Shown: positions 43,709 to 53,096 of the stretch, piece by piece
Layout: each line of letters starts with the position of its first letter
Position numbering within the stretch: position 1 is the first letter of the stretch
Assembly: GCF_042427615.1 (NCBI RefSeq)
Contig: NZ_JBHMEZ010000003.1
Location: 434,001-498,000, forward strand
From: Formosa undariae
GTDB lineage: Bacteria; Bacteroidota; Bacteroidia; Flavobacteriales; Flavobacteriaceae
Direction of reading: 5' to 3'
DNA length: 64,000 nt
The notes under the pieces: generated by a model
The model's input: only the letters and a program-made list of their open reading frames with translations
Databases searched by the model: none
What the model was told of the DNA's origin: nothing
Position numbers and translations under genes: made by a program

Positions 43709-43738
43709 CAAATTTATACGGATTAGCTAACTACGCAA
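43709..43738 (-). promoter_or_regulatory. Promoter of the HU gene
   Basis: On the minus strand TAAATTTG (43709-43716) fits TAnnTTTG, and TTG (43736-43738) lies 19 nt upstream, a near-ideal Bacteroidota promoter. Confidence 0.7.
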
Positions 43739-43842
43739 GTAATAGCAAGGGAAACTCCCCTATTTGTTAATAACTTCACGCATTTGTTAATAACCCTTGA
43801 AAATTTTACAAAAATTTAACTAAATCGAGCTATAATAAGGGG

Positions 43843-44790
43843 TTACAGCATTTTTGATCCCGTTTTAAATTCAAATCCGTTTAATAGATCCTTGGCTGGC
43901 ATATTTCGCTTTCCTGGCAGTTTCATAAAATGAATGTTTATAAAACCTTTTTCAACAGCAACTTTAATTTCTTTTTTAGTATTCTGAATGGACCCAACTT
44001 TAAAATCATGAGCTTCTAACTCCATGGTCGCTTGGTAAATTTTCACATCTACAGACTCACCCCCATTCTCTAAAACACACCATGCAGCTGGATACGGACT
44101 CAAGCCACGAATTTTATTATGAATAGCTTCTATAGATCCGGTCCAATCTATTTTACAATTGTCCCTATTTAATTTGTACGCAGTCTTTAAATCGGCATTT
44201 TCTATTTGTGGTGTTGTAGTCACATCTTCAGTTTCTAACTTTTTAACTGTCTTTAAAACTAATTCGCTTCCTAAGTGCATTAATCGGTCATGAAGCTCTC
44301 CTGCAGTTTCATTTTCCCCAATAGCAATTGATTCTTGCTGAATCATTTCACCTGTATCAATTTCTTCATCTATAAAGAATGTAGAAACTCCCGTTTTTGT
44401 TTCTCCATTAATAATAGCCCAGTTTATAGGAGCCGCTCCTCTGTAATTAGGCAGTAGCGAAGCATGTAAATTAAAAGTTCCCAATTCTGGCATATCCCAA
44501 ACCACTTTTGGCAACATTCTAAACGCTACAACAATGTTTAAATTCGCATTTAAAGCGCTTAATTCTGTTAAAAATGCTTCGTCTTTAAGATTGGTAGGCT
44601 GTAATACTTTTAAGTCTTGAGATACGGCGTATTGCTTTACGGCGCTTTCATTTAATTTTCGTCCGCGACCTGCTGGTTTATCTGGTGCAGTAATTACACC
44701 TACTATATTACAATTGTTTTCGACCAATGTTTTTAATGTGGAAACAGCGAAATCTGGCGTTCCCATGAATACAATATTTAATGTTTTCAT
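43843..44790 (-). CDS. fmt: Methionyl-tRNA formyltransferase
   Basis: Adds a formyl group to initiator Met-tRNA using 10-formyl-tetrahydrofolate. The N-terminal formyltransferase domain shows VFMGTPDFAVSTLKTL and the catalytic block LHASLLPNYRGAAPINWAI with Asn/His/Asp residues in place (FIDEEIDTG). The C-terminal OB-like domain is present (LSPYPAAWCVL). Length is 315 residues, normal for the family. It follows recQ by 39 bp on the same strand and may share its transcript. Confidence 0.96.
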   Translation of the reverse strand: MKTLNIVFMGTPDFAVSTLKTLVENNCNIVGVITAPDKPAGRGRKLNESAVKQYAVSQDLKVLQPTNLKDEAFLTELSALNANLNIVVAFRMLPKVVWDMPELGTFNLHASLLPNYRGAAPINWAIINGETKTGVSTFFIDEEIDTGEMIQQESIAIGENETAGELHDRLMHLGSELVLKTVKKLETEDVTTTPQIENADLKTAYKLNRDNCKIDWTGSIEAIHNKIRGLSPYPAAWCVLENGGESVDVKIYQATMELEAHDFKVGSIQNTKKEIKVAVEKGFINIHFMKLPGKRNMPAKDLLNGFEFKTGSKML

Positions 44791-44829
44791 TTTTATTTAT
44801 TTTGAAATGATATCAATCTAATTCTAAAA

Positions 44830-46743
44830 CTAGGTGTGATATAATTTATAAGTATTCGTTTTTGTAATGGATATAATGTGATGCTCTAACAATAATTTCA
44901 ACACACTTAACACATCTGCTTCTGTACAATTTACTGCCGAAGCTAATGCTCTGGACGATAAATCGCCATGCTCTAAATGTGTAATAATTTGTTTTCTTAA
45001 TGCCGTAAAATCTGTTACTTTGGGTTTCTTCAGTGTTTTTACAGCACCTATACAAACCGAACAAATACCGCATGGTTTTCCGTCCTTTTCTCCAAAATAA
45101 GATAACAACTGAACCGTTTTACAAACCGTATCGTTATCTACATAATCTAAAACACTTTGTACTTGCTTCTGCTTTAAATCGTTTTGTTGTTCAATAATAT
45201 TAGCAATTCTATTTATCGTTTTATCGTCTTCACGAGGCTCTATAAAGGTAACTTGCGCGTCGGTTTTTGTTTGCTGAAGTATAATAATTTCATCTTTCTC
45301 TAGCGTTGTCAAGGCACGCATTAATACATATTCCTGAATAGATGCTTTTTCTGAAACTAATACTGTATTTATTTTTGTGGCGTGCTCGAAAATTCCGCCG
45401 TATGTTCTTAATAAGGATTTTACAATAAGCTGTAATTCCGAATGTGTATCTAAATAATGAAACAAGGCTGCATTAGAAATTACAAACTGAACCAAGGTTT
45501 TGTTCTGAAATTGCTTAGTTAGAGTTATAATACTTGTCCGATCTAAAATTTGAAGGGCATTAAACGCCAAAACGCCATTAAATTTATACGCTTTACAAAA
45601 GGCATTAAAATTAAAATCGTGAGTGGTTAAAGCGCCTTCACCATAAGAAATCTGACAGTAATTAGACAGTTTTCTGTACACTTGCTTTATAAAACTAATG
45701 CTTGGCAAGACATCTAGAAACTGATTTTTAATTAATACGTCATCACTTTTATTTTTTAAAATAACAGCAAATGCTTTTTCTCCATTTCGTCCTGCCCTTC
45801 CCGCTTCCTGAAAATAACTCTCCAAACTATCCGGTAAATTAAGGTGAATAACCGTTTTAACATCCGGTTTATCTATTCCCATACCAAAAGCATTTGTCGC
45901 GACCATAACTTGTATTTTGTTCGCCAACCAATCGTTTAGACGTTCGTCTTTTTCATGATTACTCAGTCCACCGTGAAACGAAGAGGCTTTAATGCCTTTC
46001 TTCTCTAGAAAATTAGCAATCTCTACCGTAAGTTTCCTACTGCGCACATATATAATAGACGAGTTTGCGTACTTTTTTAAAATGGTTTCAATACGATAGT
46101 ATTTATCGTCTTCATGAAACACCATATAGGCTAAATTCGGCCTAAAAAAAGATTGTTTAAAAATTTTAGGTTGAATAAAATCTAGCTCGTTTATAATATC
46201 GTCTACAACCAAAGGTGTTGCCGAAGCCGTTAACGCCATGCAATTTACCGTAGGATGCAATTCGCGAAGCGTGTTAATGCTTTTATAAGCAGGCCTGAAA
46301 TCGTTTCCCCATTGCGAGATACAATGCGCCTCGTCTATGGCAATTAAATTCACATTCATTTGCCTGATGCGTTCCTGTACTAGCTCCTGTTGTAGACGTT
46401 CCGGAGAAATATACAAGAATTTATACTTTCCATAAATGCAATTATCTAACATGGTATCCAACTGACTGTATGAAAGTCCGCTAGTTAGCGCCATTGCTTT
46501 TATGCCTTTATCCTGTAAAACCTGAACTTGGTTTTTCATAAGGGCCACAAGCGGAGAAATTACAATACAAATCCCATCCTTAGCTAAAGCCGGAATCTGA
46601 AAACACATCGATTTTCCACCTCCAGTGGGCATCAAAACAAAAACATCTTCCCCATCAATTGCAGCTTGAATGGCCTCTTCTTGAAACGGACGAAATTCTG
46701 TAAAATTCCAATAACGCTCTAGTATTTTTAAAGGATGTTGCAT
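44830..46743 (-). CDS. RecQ family ATP-dependent DNA helicase
   Basis: 3'-5' DNA helicase of 637 residues for recombination and repair. Walker A is MPTGGGKSMCFQIP (about 38-51), Walker B with DEAH is AIDEAHCISQWG, and the RecQ aromatic loop follows it. Motif VI is QEAGRAGRNG. The zinc-binding part shows Cys in VCKTVQLLSYFG and CGICSVC. An HRDC domain is not evident, so it is the shorter type; flavobacteria often encode more than one RecQ, so I give no symbol. It lies 3 bp after the ATPase gene. Confidence 0.93.
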   Translation of the reverse strand: MQHPLKILERYWNFTEFRPFQEEAIQAAIDGEDVFVLMPTGGGKSMCFQIPALAKDGICIVISPLVALMKNQVQVLQDKGIKAMALTSGLSYSQLDTMLDNCIYGKYKFLYISPERLQQELVQERIRQMNVNLIAIDEAHCISQWGNDFRPAYKSINTLRELHPTVNCMALTASATPLVVDDIINELDFIQPKIFKQSFFRPNLAYMVFHEDDKYYRIETILKKYANSSIIYVRSRKLTVEIANFLEKKGIKASSFHGGLSNHEKDERLNDWLANKIQVMVATNAFGMGIDKPDVKTVIHLNLPDSLESYFQEAGRAGRNGEKAFAVILKNKSDDVLIKNQFLDVLPSISFIKQVYRKLSNYCQISYGEGALTTHDFNFNAFCKAYKFNGVLAFNALQILDRTSIITLTKQFQNKTLVQFVISNAALFHYLDTHSELQLIVKSLLRTYGGIFEHATKINTVLVSEKASIQEYVLMRALTTLEKDEIIILQQTKTDAQVTFIEPREDDKTINRIANIIEQQNDLKQKQVQSVLDYVDNDTVCKTVQLLSYFGEKDGKPCGICSVCIGAVKTLKKPKVTDFTALRKQIITHLEHGDLSSRALASAVNCTEADVLSVLKLLLEHHIISITKTNTYKLYHT

Positions 46744-46746
46744 TAA

Positions 46747-47289
46747 TTACATCGCTTTAATTTTATTTAAAATATAATCGGCTCTGTTTTCAACGGTGTC
46801 AAAAGGCACATCAATAAGTGTATAATTAAATCCCTCGTAGGTTTTTACTAAACATTCGTGAATTTCTAAAGCCTGCTCGAAATTTTCGTAACGTACGGCA
46901 TCACTTTTATAAATTTCCTTCCATGGTTTTAAGATAAAAACGTGATCATAATCTAAAGAATCGCAAATATTTTTAAAGGTTTCAGGGTAAACATCTCCAA
47001 TAAAATCCATGTATGCCAAAACGTCGTGTACACCCCGATCTATAAAAACACAAGGTGTTGTGATTGTATTTGCTTCGTAAAACTGAGATTCTCGCCCCTT
47101 TAAAAGGCGTTCACTAAATAGTAAAGGTTCGGTTAAAAACATGTGCTCTATCCCATTCTCTCTGGCCTCCAAGGTCACTTGCCTAGATATTTCTTCTAAA
47201 CAAGAGTGTCCTTTTTTTTGCAATTCGTGAATGATAGATGATTTTCCTGTTCCAGGACCTCCTGTTATTACAATTTTCTTCGTCTTCAA
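46747..47289 (-). CDS. NadR-like AAA_28 ATPase
   Basis: P-loop protein of 180 residues, related to the kinase-like domain of NadR. Walker A is GGPGTGKSSI (9-18); the rest fits the AAA_28 group (EEISRQVTLEA, then FIDRGVHDVLAYMD, then VFILKPWKEIY). It may phosphorylate a small molecule, but no substrate is proven for this group. It heads a three-gene minus-strand run (ATPase, recQ, fmt) and is divergent from the DUF493 gene. Confidence 0.85.
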   Translation of the reverse strand: MKTKKIVITGGPGTGKSSIIHELQKKGHSCLEEISRQVTLEARENGIEHMFLTEPLLFSERLLKGRESQFYEANTITTPCVFIDRGVHDVLAYMDFIGDVYPETFKNICDSLDYDHVFILKPWKEIYKSDAVRYENFEQALEIHECLVKTYEGFNYTLIDVPFDTVENRADYILNKIKAM

Positions 47290-47354
47290 TTTGGCAAGGT
47301 TTTGGCTGTAAAATTCGTGATTTTAATCAACAATAAAAAATGCAAACGAAATAC

Positions 47355-47362
47355 TATCTTTG
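47355..47362 (+). promoter_or_regulatory. -7 box TATCTTTG upstream of the DUF493 gene
   Basis: Exact TAnnTTTG match 18 nt before the ATG at 47381. No clear -33 element was found at the usual distance. Confidence 0.5.
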
Positions 47363-47380
47363 CATCACAAAATAACACCT

Positions 47381-47674
47381 ATGAGCGATAAGCAAACTCC
47401 AGACGAATTTTACGATAAATTAAAAACACAATTATATGATACTACAGCATGGCCTGCCGAATATTTGTATAAATTTATAGTTAAATCCGATCCTAAAAAA
47501 ATAGCCGAAATAGATGGTATATTTAACAATTTAGGCGCTGTAATTAAAACACAACCTTCAAAAAACGGAAAATATACAAGCATATCTATAAGTGTTAAAT
47601 TAAAGGATCCAGAAACCGTTGTCGAAAAGTATAAAGAAGTTACAGAAAATGTGGAAGGTGTTATTAGTCTTTAA
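47381..47674 (+). CDS. DUF493 family protein
   Basis: A 97-residue soluble protein with the ferredoxin-like ACT-type fold of the DUF493 (YbeD) family: LKTQLYDTTAWPAEYLYKFIVKSD, SKNGKYTSISISVKL. Function is unsettled. The ATG at 47381 is chosen over the upstream TTG at 47360, because the latter lies inside the promoter box. It is followed by DUF4290 and murA on the same strand. Confidence 0.88.
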   Translation: MSDKQTPDEFYDKLKTQLYDTTAWPAEYLYKFIVKSDPKKIAEIDGIFNNLGAVIKTQPSKNGKYTSISISVKLKDPETVVEKYKEVTENVEGVISL

Positions 47675-47738
47675 TATTTTTTTGTATTTTGCGAGGGCAT
47701 AATTACTTCGTGCACACTTTTTAATACTACACTACATT

Positions 47739-48404
47739 TTGATAGATAACATAGAATACAATACAGAGCGTGAACCTTTGATTATTCCAGAGTATGGAAG
47801 ACATCTTCAGAAAATGGTTAATCATGCTAAAACTATAGAGAACAGAGACGACAGGAATAAAGAAGCAAATGCTATTATTGCCGTTATGGGGAATTTACAA
47901 CCGCATTTACGTGACGTCCCTGATTTTCAGCACAAACTTTGGGATCAGCTTTTTATAATTGCTAATTTTGAATTGGATGTAGATTCACCTTATGGGAATC
48001 CAGATCGAGAAATTTTAGAACGTAGACCTGATTCTTTAGAGTATCCTCAAAATTTTCCAAAATATCGTTTTTACGGAAACAATATTAAAACCATGATCGA
48101 TGTGGCAAATACATGGGAAGATGGCGACCTTAAAGAAGCGCTTATCTACTCGATTGCAAATCACATGAAAAAATGTTTTTTAAACTGGAATAAAGATACT
48201 GTAGACGATAATGTGATTTTTAATCATTTATATGAATTGTCTGATGGTAAAATCAATTTAAAAAACGCAGAGGAAGATCTTTCCGATTCTACAAGTTTAT
48301 TGCGGACTAAAAAGAAATACAGTACGTCTACAAATACCAAGAAGACCTACAAGAAAAACACGAATACAAACACAAATTCTAACCGTAATAGAAAACGCTA
48401 CTAA
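47739..48404 (+). CDS. DUF4290 family protein with TTG start
   Basis: A 221-residue protein of a family confined to Bacteroidota. Seen: the conserved start DNIEYNTEREPLIIPEYGRHLQKMV, and YPQNFPKYRFYGNNIKTMI. The C-terminal 40 residues are a low-complexity Lys/Thr/Asn/Ser tail. The start is TTG at 47739: the conserved block begins at the second codon, and no ATG lies in frame upstream. murA starts 5 bp after the stop, so the two are co-transcribed. The function is unknown; conserved linkage to murA would hint at envelope growth. Confidence 0.85.
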   Translation: MIDNIEYNTEREPLIIPEYGRHLQKMVNHAKTIENRDDRNKEANAIIAVMGNLQPHLRDVPDFQHKLWDQLFIIANFELDVDSPYGNPDREILERRPDSLEYPQNFPKYRFYGNNIKTMIDVANTWEDGDLKEALIYSIANHMKKCFLNWNKDTVDDNVIFNHLYELSDGKINLKNAEEDLSDSTSLLRTKKKYSTSTNTKKTYKKNTNTNTNSNRNRKRY

Positions 48405-48409
48405 TAGCT

Positions 48410-49726
48410 ATGGCAACATTTATTATAGAAGGACAACACCAATTAAAAGGTAGCATCCAACCCCAAGGCGCAAAAAACGAAGCGTTACAAATATTATGTG
48501 CAGTACTTTTAACTGCAGAAGAAATTACAATTAACAACATACCCGATATTGTCGATGTTAATAAACTAATCGACCTTTTACGCAATTTAGGTGTAAAAGT
48601 AAATAAAATAGGGAGCGGTTCTTACACCTTTAAAGCAGACGATGTAAATCTAAAATATTTAGAATCTGAAGCTTTTAAACAAGATGGAAAAGGACTTCGT
48701 GGTTCAATCATGATCGTTGGTCCGCTTTTAGCACGTTTCGGAAAAGGATATATTCCTAAACCGGGAGGAGATAAAATTGGTCGTCGTAGATTAGATACCC
48801 ATTTTGAAGGTTTCATTAATTTAGGAGCAGATTTTAGATATAATAAAGAAGATCACTTTTATGGTGTTGAAGCTAAAAAACTAAAAGGAACCTATATGCT
48901 TCTTGATGAAGCATCGGTAACCGGAACAGCAAACATTGTAATGGCAGCCGTTTTAGCAGAAGGCAGGACCACCATATATAATGCAGCTTGCGAACCTTAT
49001 TTACAACAACTTTGTAAGATGTTAAACCGTATGGGCGCTAAAATTAGCGGTGTCGGTTCTAACATGCTAATTATAGACGGTGTTGATAAATTAGGTGGTA
49101 CAGAACATCGCATGCTTCCAGATATGATCGAAATTGGTAGTTGGATTGGTTTAGCTGCAATGACAAAAAGTGAGCTTACTATTAAAAATGTAAGTTGGGA
49201 CGATTTGGGACAAATTCCAAATGTGTTTAGAAAACTTGGTATTACTGTTGAAAGACAAGGCGACGATATTCATATTCCTGCACATACAGACGGATATGAA
49301 ATTCAGAGTTTTATTGATGGTTCTATCCTTACCATTTCCGATGCCCCATGGCCAGGATTTACGCCCGACCTATTAAGTATCGTTTTAGTCGTAGCAACTC
49401 AAGCTAGGGGAAGTGTACTTATACATCAGAAAATGTTTGAAAGCCGTTTATTCTTTGTCGATAAATTAATCGATATGGGAGCAAAAATTATTCTTTGCGA
49501 TCCGCATCGTGCCACTGTTATTGGTCACGATTTTAAATCGAGCTTAAAAGCAACAACTATGACTTCGCCAGACATTCGTGCAGGTGTTTCTCTTTTAATA
49601 GCTGCTTTATCTGCTAAAGGAAAGTCTACAATACATAATATTGAACAAATAGATAGAGGTTACGAAAATATAGATGAACGTTTACGTGCTATTGGAGCCA
49701 AAATCACGCGAATAGATTCGAATTAA
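48410..49726 (+). CDS. murA: UDP-N-acetylglucosamine 1-carboxyvinyltransferase
   Basis: First committed step of peptidoglycan synthesis: transfers enolpyruvate from PEP to UDP-GlcNAc. It has 438 residues with the inside-out alpha/beta barrel signatures GAKNEAL (Lys22, Asn23), GPLLARFGKG, and the C-terminal DIRAGVSLL. The catalytic loop reads PGGDKIGRRR, with Asp121 where E. coli has Cys115. Asp at this position is known from other naturally fosfomycin-resistant MurA enzymes. It follows DUF4290 by 5 bp and ends in a strong hairpin. Confidence 0.96.
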   Translation: MATFIIEGQHQLKGSIQPQGAKNEALQILCAVLLTAEEITINNIPDIVDVNKLIDLLRNLGVKVNKIGSGSYTFKADDVNLKYLESEAFKQDGKGLRGSIMIVGPLLARFGKGYIPKPGGDKIGRRRLDTHFEGFINLGADFRYNKEDHFYGVEAKKLKGTYMLLDEASVTGTANIVMAAVLAEGRTTIYNAACEPYLQQLCKMLNRMGAKISGVGSNMLIIDGVDKLGGTEHRMLPDMIEIGSWIGLAAMTKSELTIKNVSWDDLGQIPNVFRKLGITVERQGDDIHIPAHTDGYEIQSFIDGSILTISDAPWPGFTPDLLSIVLVVATQARGSVLIHQKMFESRLFFVDKLIDMGAKIILCDPHRATVIGHDFKSSLKATTMTSPDIRAGVSLLIAALSAKGKSTIHNIEQIDRGYENIDERLRAIGAKITRIDSN

Positions 49727-49734
49727 ATCAAAAT

Positions 49735-49795
49735 TCATATCTTATAAAAAAGAGGTTTAAAATTTAATTTTAAACCTCTTTTTTATAAGATATGA
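49735..49795 (+). terminator. Long perfect hairpin after murA
   Basis: A 28-bp perfect stem (49735-49762 with 49768-49795) around the loop TTTAA. The inner part is the terminator (AAAGAGGTTTAAAA/TTTTAAACCTCTTT). Confidence 0.85.
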
Positions 49796-50791
49796 TAATC
49801 TAATGACTTTAAAATCTTCTTTAGACTTTTAAACGGTCGTTTGCGTATCACTACATTTAGCACCTCCAAAACCGGTAAAATCAACTTCGCATACTGCTTA
49901 GGTTATATTTTATACAGAATCCAAGATTCTAGTTTTATAGTTTGTCACCGCTTCTTCAGGTTTCTTACCATTTCACATCCCCAATTACGCAACTACAATC
50001 TTCTGAAATTTTCGCAGCTAATACTTATCGTGTTTTTTCAGGTAATCCATTATAAACTCAATTAAACGTTTACAATCTCCTTTAAAATCATTTATAGCCA
50101 TTTTCGGATCGTTTGTATTAAGAAAATGACTTGAATCAAAGTATTGTTCTGATATTTTTCTCTTCCACTCCACCCATATAACTTATAGTAGTTTCTAGCA
50201 GTTCTGTTGTCGATACTGCGATTTACTCCGGCAATCATCTCTCTATTGAGTGTAATAAGCATAAAAACACCTATCAATCTTTAAAATCTCAATTAGCAAA
50301 TTATCAATTCGACACTATACCAAACCGCTCCTTTCAATTTAAAATACGTGTCACCAACTAGGTGATTATAAAATGCTTAAAAGTCAAAAACTCTTAAATA
50401 CACATTTTAATCGTGTTAATTACCGCTATGATATTCGATGTTTTTTAACATTTCAACAGGATAAACATACTATTTATGTTAAAATTCATGGATTTACTAA
50501 AGAATGCCCACTTTTATGTAAAACATGATTTTAATCATGTTTTATTCAATGCATTAATACGAAATTCGCATTATAATTAAATAACACACGTGCAAATAAT
50601 TTAATTGAGAGGTGGAAACAGGTTTACAAAATAGGTAACAATCGAAAATTAACATCGTTTTATGTTAATCTTATAAAACTGAAAATCCTCAAAATTGTTA
50701 AAAAAAATTTAGAAACTAAATTAACATTCATATGACAAAAGAATAAATCAAACGACATATCGACATCAATTAATAATCAAATTTTTAAAAC
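49796..50791. other. Long intergenic stretch with a decayed coding segment
   Basis: About 1 kb without an intact gene. A minus-strand coding remnant is described separately. A short hairpin AAACATGATT/AATCATGTTT is at 50521-50542. The last 250 bp are very AT-rich and presumably hold the promoter of the YceI-porin pair, but no clear box was found. Confidence 0.5.
50018..50182 (-). pseudogene. Possible gene remnant
   Basis: A 54-codon open stretch on the minus strand with protein-like composition: WVEWKRKISEQYFDSSHFL, then NDPKMAINDFKGDCKRLIEF and MDYLKKHDKY, ending in TAG. It has no ATG until mid-way, and a stop lies directly before it. Another open frame in a different phase (50092-50277, MLITLNREMIAGVNRSID) continues upstream of it, which would fit a frameshifted gene end. 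I do not recognise the family. Confidence 0.3.
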
Positions 50792-51382
50792 ATGAAAACT
50801 GAAAATCATCCCTTAAAAATTTCTCAATCATTAATTATTCTAGTCACTTTATTGGGCTCGTTAACGGCGTTTTCACAAACGTTTAATTTAAACAACGACA
50901 ACTCTAAATTAAGTGTATTTGGAACTTCAAGCCTACATGATTGGGAAGTAGTAGCAGAAAAACAAAGCGGTTCTATAACTGTAGAAAATGCAAGCGAAAC
51001 AGCTTCAATTAGCGCTTTAAACTTTAAAGTAATTGCAGAAAGCCTAAAAAGCGGAAAGTCTGGAATGGACAAAAACGCGTACAAAGCTTTAAATACTAAT
51101 AAGTTTGAGAGCATCGATTTTAAATTAACAAAAATAAACTCTATTACACCTAGTGGTAGTGGTGTTTATACTGTAAAATCGACTGGAGATTTAACCATTG
51201 CAGGAACAAAAAATGCTATACAATTAAACTTCACGTTAACACTTACCGACAGTAAAGCAAAATTAGCAGGATCTTATACTTTTAAAATGACACAATTTAA
51301 AATTGATCCTCCAACAGCCATGTTTGGTACAATAACAACTGGTGATGAATTAAAAATTGAATTCAACACTGTATTCCAATAA
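50792..51382 (+). CDS. YceI family exported protein
   Basis: Lipocalin-like protein of 196 residues with a signal peptide (1-29, ending TAFSQ). Seen: the YceI pattern KLSVFGTSSLHDWEV, LKSGKSGMDKNAYKAL, then STGDLTIAGTKNAIQL. Family members bind isoprenoid-type lipids in a hydrophobic pocket. It lies 26 bp before a porin gene, and a second YceI gene follows the porin, so the three may serve one envelope function. Confidence 0.92.
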   Translation: MKTENHPLKISQSLIILVTLLGSLTAFSQTFNLNNDNSKLSVFGTSSLHDWEVVAEKQSGSITVENASETASISALNFKVIAESLKSGKSGMDKNAYKALNTNKFESIDFKLTKINSITPSGSGVYTVKSTGDLTIAGTKNAIQLNFTLTLTDSKAKLAGSYTFKMTQFKIDPPTAMFGTITTGDELKIEFNTVFQ

Positions 51383-51408
51383 AAAAAATAATCAAAAAGA
51401 TAATTACA

Positions 51409-52689
51409 ATGAAAAACTATATAAACTCATTAGTTATTGCCGTAATAGCAATCGCTACAAGTGCTAACGTATACGCGCAAAACAACAGAAATATTGACAA
51501 TTACAGACAAGCAGATCAACGCGGTGTAAATGTTTTTGAAGACCCTAAAGATACAATTTCTTCTTTCGAAAATATTAAAGTAAAAATGGGAGGATCTTTT
51601 GCTCTACAATTTCAAGGTTTAGATCATGAAAATTCTGGCGCTGCACCTTTAGACGGACTAACTTCTAACTTTAACCTACCTACTGCAAACTTAGATTTAG
51701 ATGTTGCATTAGCTCCTGGTGTAAGAATGCACTTAAGAACATATTTATCTTCTCGTCACCACCACGAACCTTATGTAAAAGGAGGTTTCTTTCAAGTTGA
51801 TGCATTAGACTTTATACAAGAAGGTTTTTTAGACGATGTTATGAAATACACGACTATTAGAATCGGACAAATGGAGAACAACTATGGTGATGCCCACTTT
51901 AGAAGAACAGATAACGCACAAGCTATTTACAACCCATTTGTAGGAAACTTAATCATGGATTCTTTTACTACTGAAATTGGTGCAGAATTATACTACCAAA
52001 GAAACGGATTTATTAGTATGATAGGTGCAACAAATGGTAAATTAAACCAATCTGTTATAGAAAATGAGAATGGTAAATCTGGAGGCGCATCTTTCTTAGC
52101 AAAATTAGGTTACGACAAACAATTAAACAGCGATTTAAGAGTACGTTTAACTGCATCTTTATACAACTCAGGTTTTATACCAAGCTTATACTTATATAAT
52201 GCAGATAGAGCAGGGTCTCGTTACTACAACGTACTACAAGCAGAAGGTGCAGCTTCAGACAACTTTAGATCAGGTCGTTTTGCTCCAAGTTTTAAAAACA
52301 GCATTACAGCTGTAATGATAAACCCATTTGTAAAGTATAAAGGTTTAGAATTTTTCGGAACGATTGAAATGAACTCAGGTAGTACAAATGCAACAGAAAC
52401 AACTGTAGCTTTAGATGGAAAAACACAACAATATGCAGGTGAATTAATCTACAGATTTGGTCAAACTGAAAACTTTTACGTAGGTGGTCGTTACAATGTA
52501 GTGAACTCTGAGTACGACGGAACTGAAGATATGGATATCACTAGATTTCAAGCAAGTGCTGGTTGGTTCATGACTAAAAACATCTTAGCTAAAGTTGAAT
52601 ATGTAAACCAATCTTACGATGGAGGAACAGGTCTTTACGACGATGCTCAATTTGACGGATTCATGTTCGAAGCTGTAATTAGTTTCTAA
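51409..52689 (+). CDS. Outer-membrane porin-like beta-barrel
   Basis: A 426-residue protein with a signal peptide (1-23, ending NVYAQ), alternating beta-strands throughout, and a C-terminal MFEAVISF typical of outer-membrane barrels. It has features of the phosphate-selective/OprP-like porin group seen in Bacteroidota (DLDVALAPGVRMHLRTYLSS, then TIRIGQMENNYGDAHFRR). The solute is unknown. Codons are markedly favourable compared with neighbours, which suggests strong expression. It lies directly after a YceI gene. Confidence 0.85.
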   Translation: MKNYINSLVIAVIAIATSANVYAQNNRNIDNYRQADQRGVNVFEDPKDTISSFENIKVKMGGSFALQFQGLDHENSGAAPLDGLTSNFNLPTANLDLDVALAPGVRMHLRTYLSSRHHHEPYVKGGFFQVDALDFIQEGFLDDVMKYTTIRIGQMENNYGDAHFRRTDNAQAIYNPFVGNLIMDSFTTEIGAELYYQRNGFISMIGATNGKLNQSVIENENGKSGGASFLAKLGYDKQLNSDLRVRLTASLYNSGFIPSLYLYNADRAGSRYYNVLQAEGAASDNFRSGRFAPSFKNSITAVMINPFVKYKGLEFFGTIEMNSGSTNATETTVALDGKTQQYAGELIYRFGQTENFYVGGRYNVVNSEYDGTEDMDITRFQASAGWFMTKNILAKVEYVNQSYDGGTGLYDDAQFDGFMFEAVISF

Positions 52690-52819
52690 TATTAGAAATA
52701 TATAAAGGATTTAAACCAGACTGATTAGCATCTTTTTTAAGTGTGTCATTTATAAATTACAAACTTATAAATCTTAAAAAAGAGTATTAAAAAGTCATTA
52801 TTACACTCAAACTAAAATA

Positions 52820-52854
52820 AAAATCCTTACCACATTCGGTAGGGATTTTTTTTT
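52820..52854 (+). terminator. Terminator after the porin gene
   Basis: Stem AAATCCTTACC/GGTAGGGATTT (one G-T pair) with a T9 run, 130 bp after the porin stop. The rest of the 407-bp gap to the next gene holds nothing recognisable. Confidence 0.8.
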
Positions 52855-53096
52855 CACATTCTACAACCCGAATATACTTTCAAGATTCTTTATAAGTGTA
52901 ATACAGAGTAGTTTTAATCTTTTCGTTAAACCGAGCCCTTTAAAGGAACAGTAAATAATTATACGTTATTAAATTTAAGAATTCAGAAATAAATTCCAAC
53001 TTTTATAGAGAAACAGACTTCTGGATTAAAAATGAAATAAAATAACTATATTTTAAAGCTATTCTAAATCAATAACTACATAATAGACATTAATTT

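Noticed and set aside
49841..50065. Plus-strand open frame of 74 codons as a gene.
   Set aside because: It lies over the decayed minus-strand segment, has no recognisable start signals, and reads as a shadow frame.
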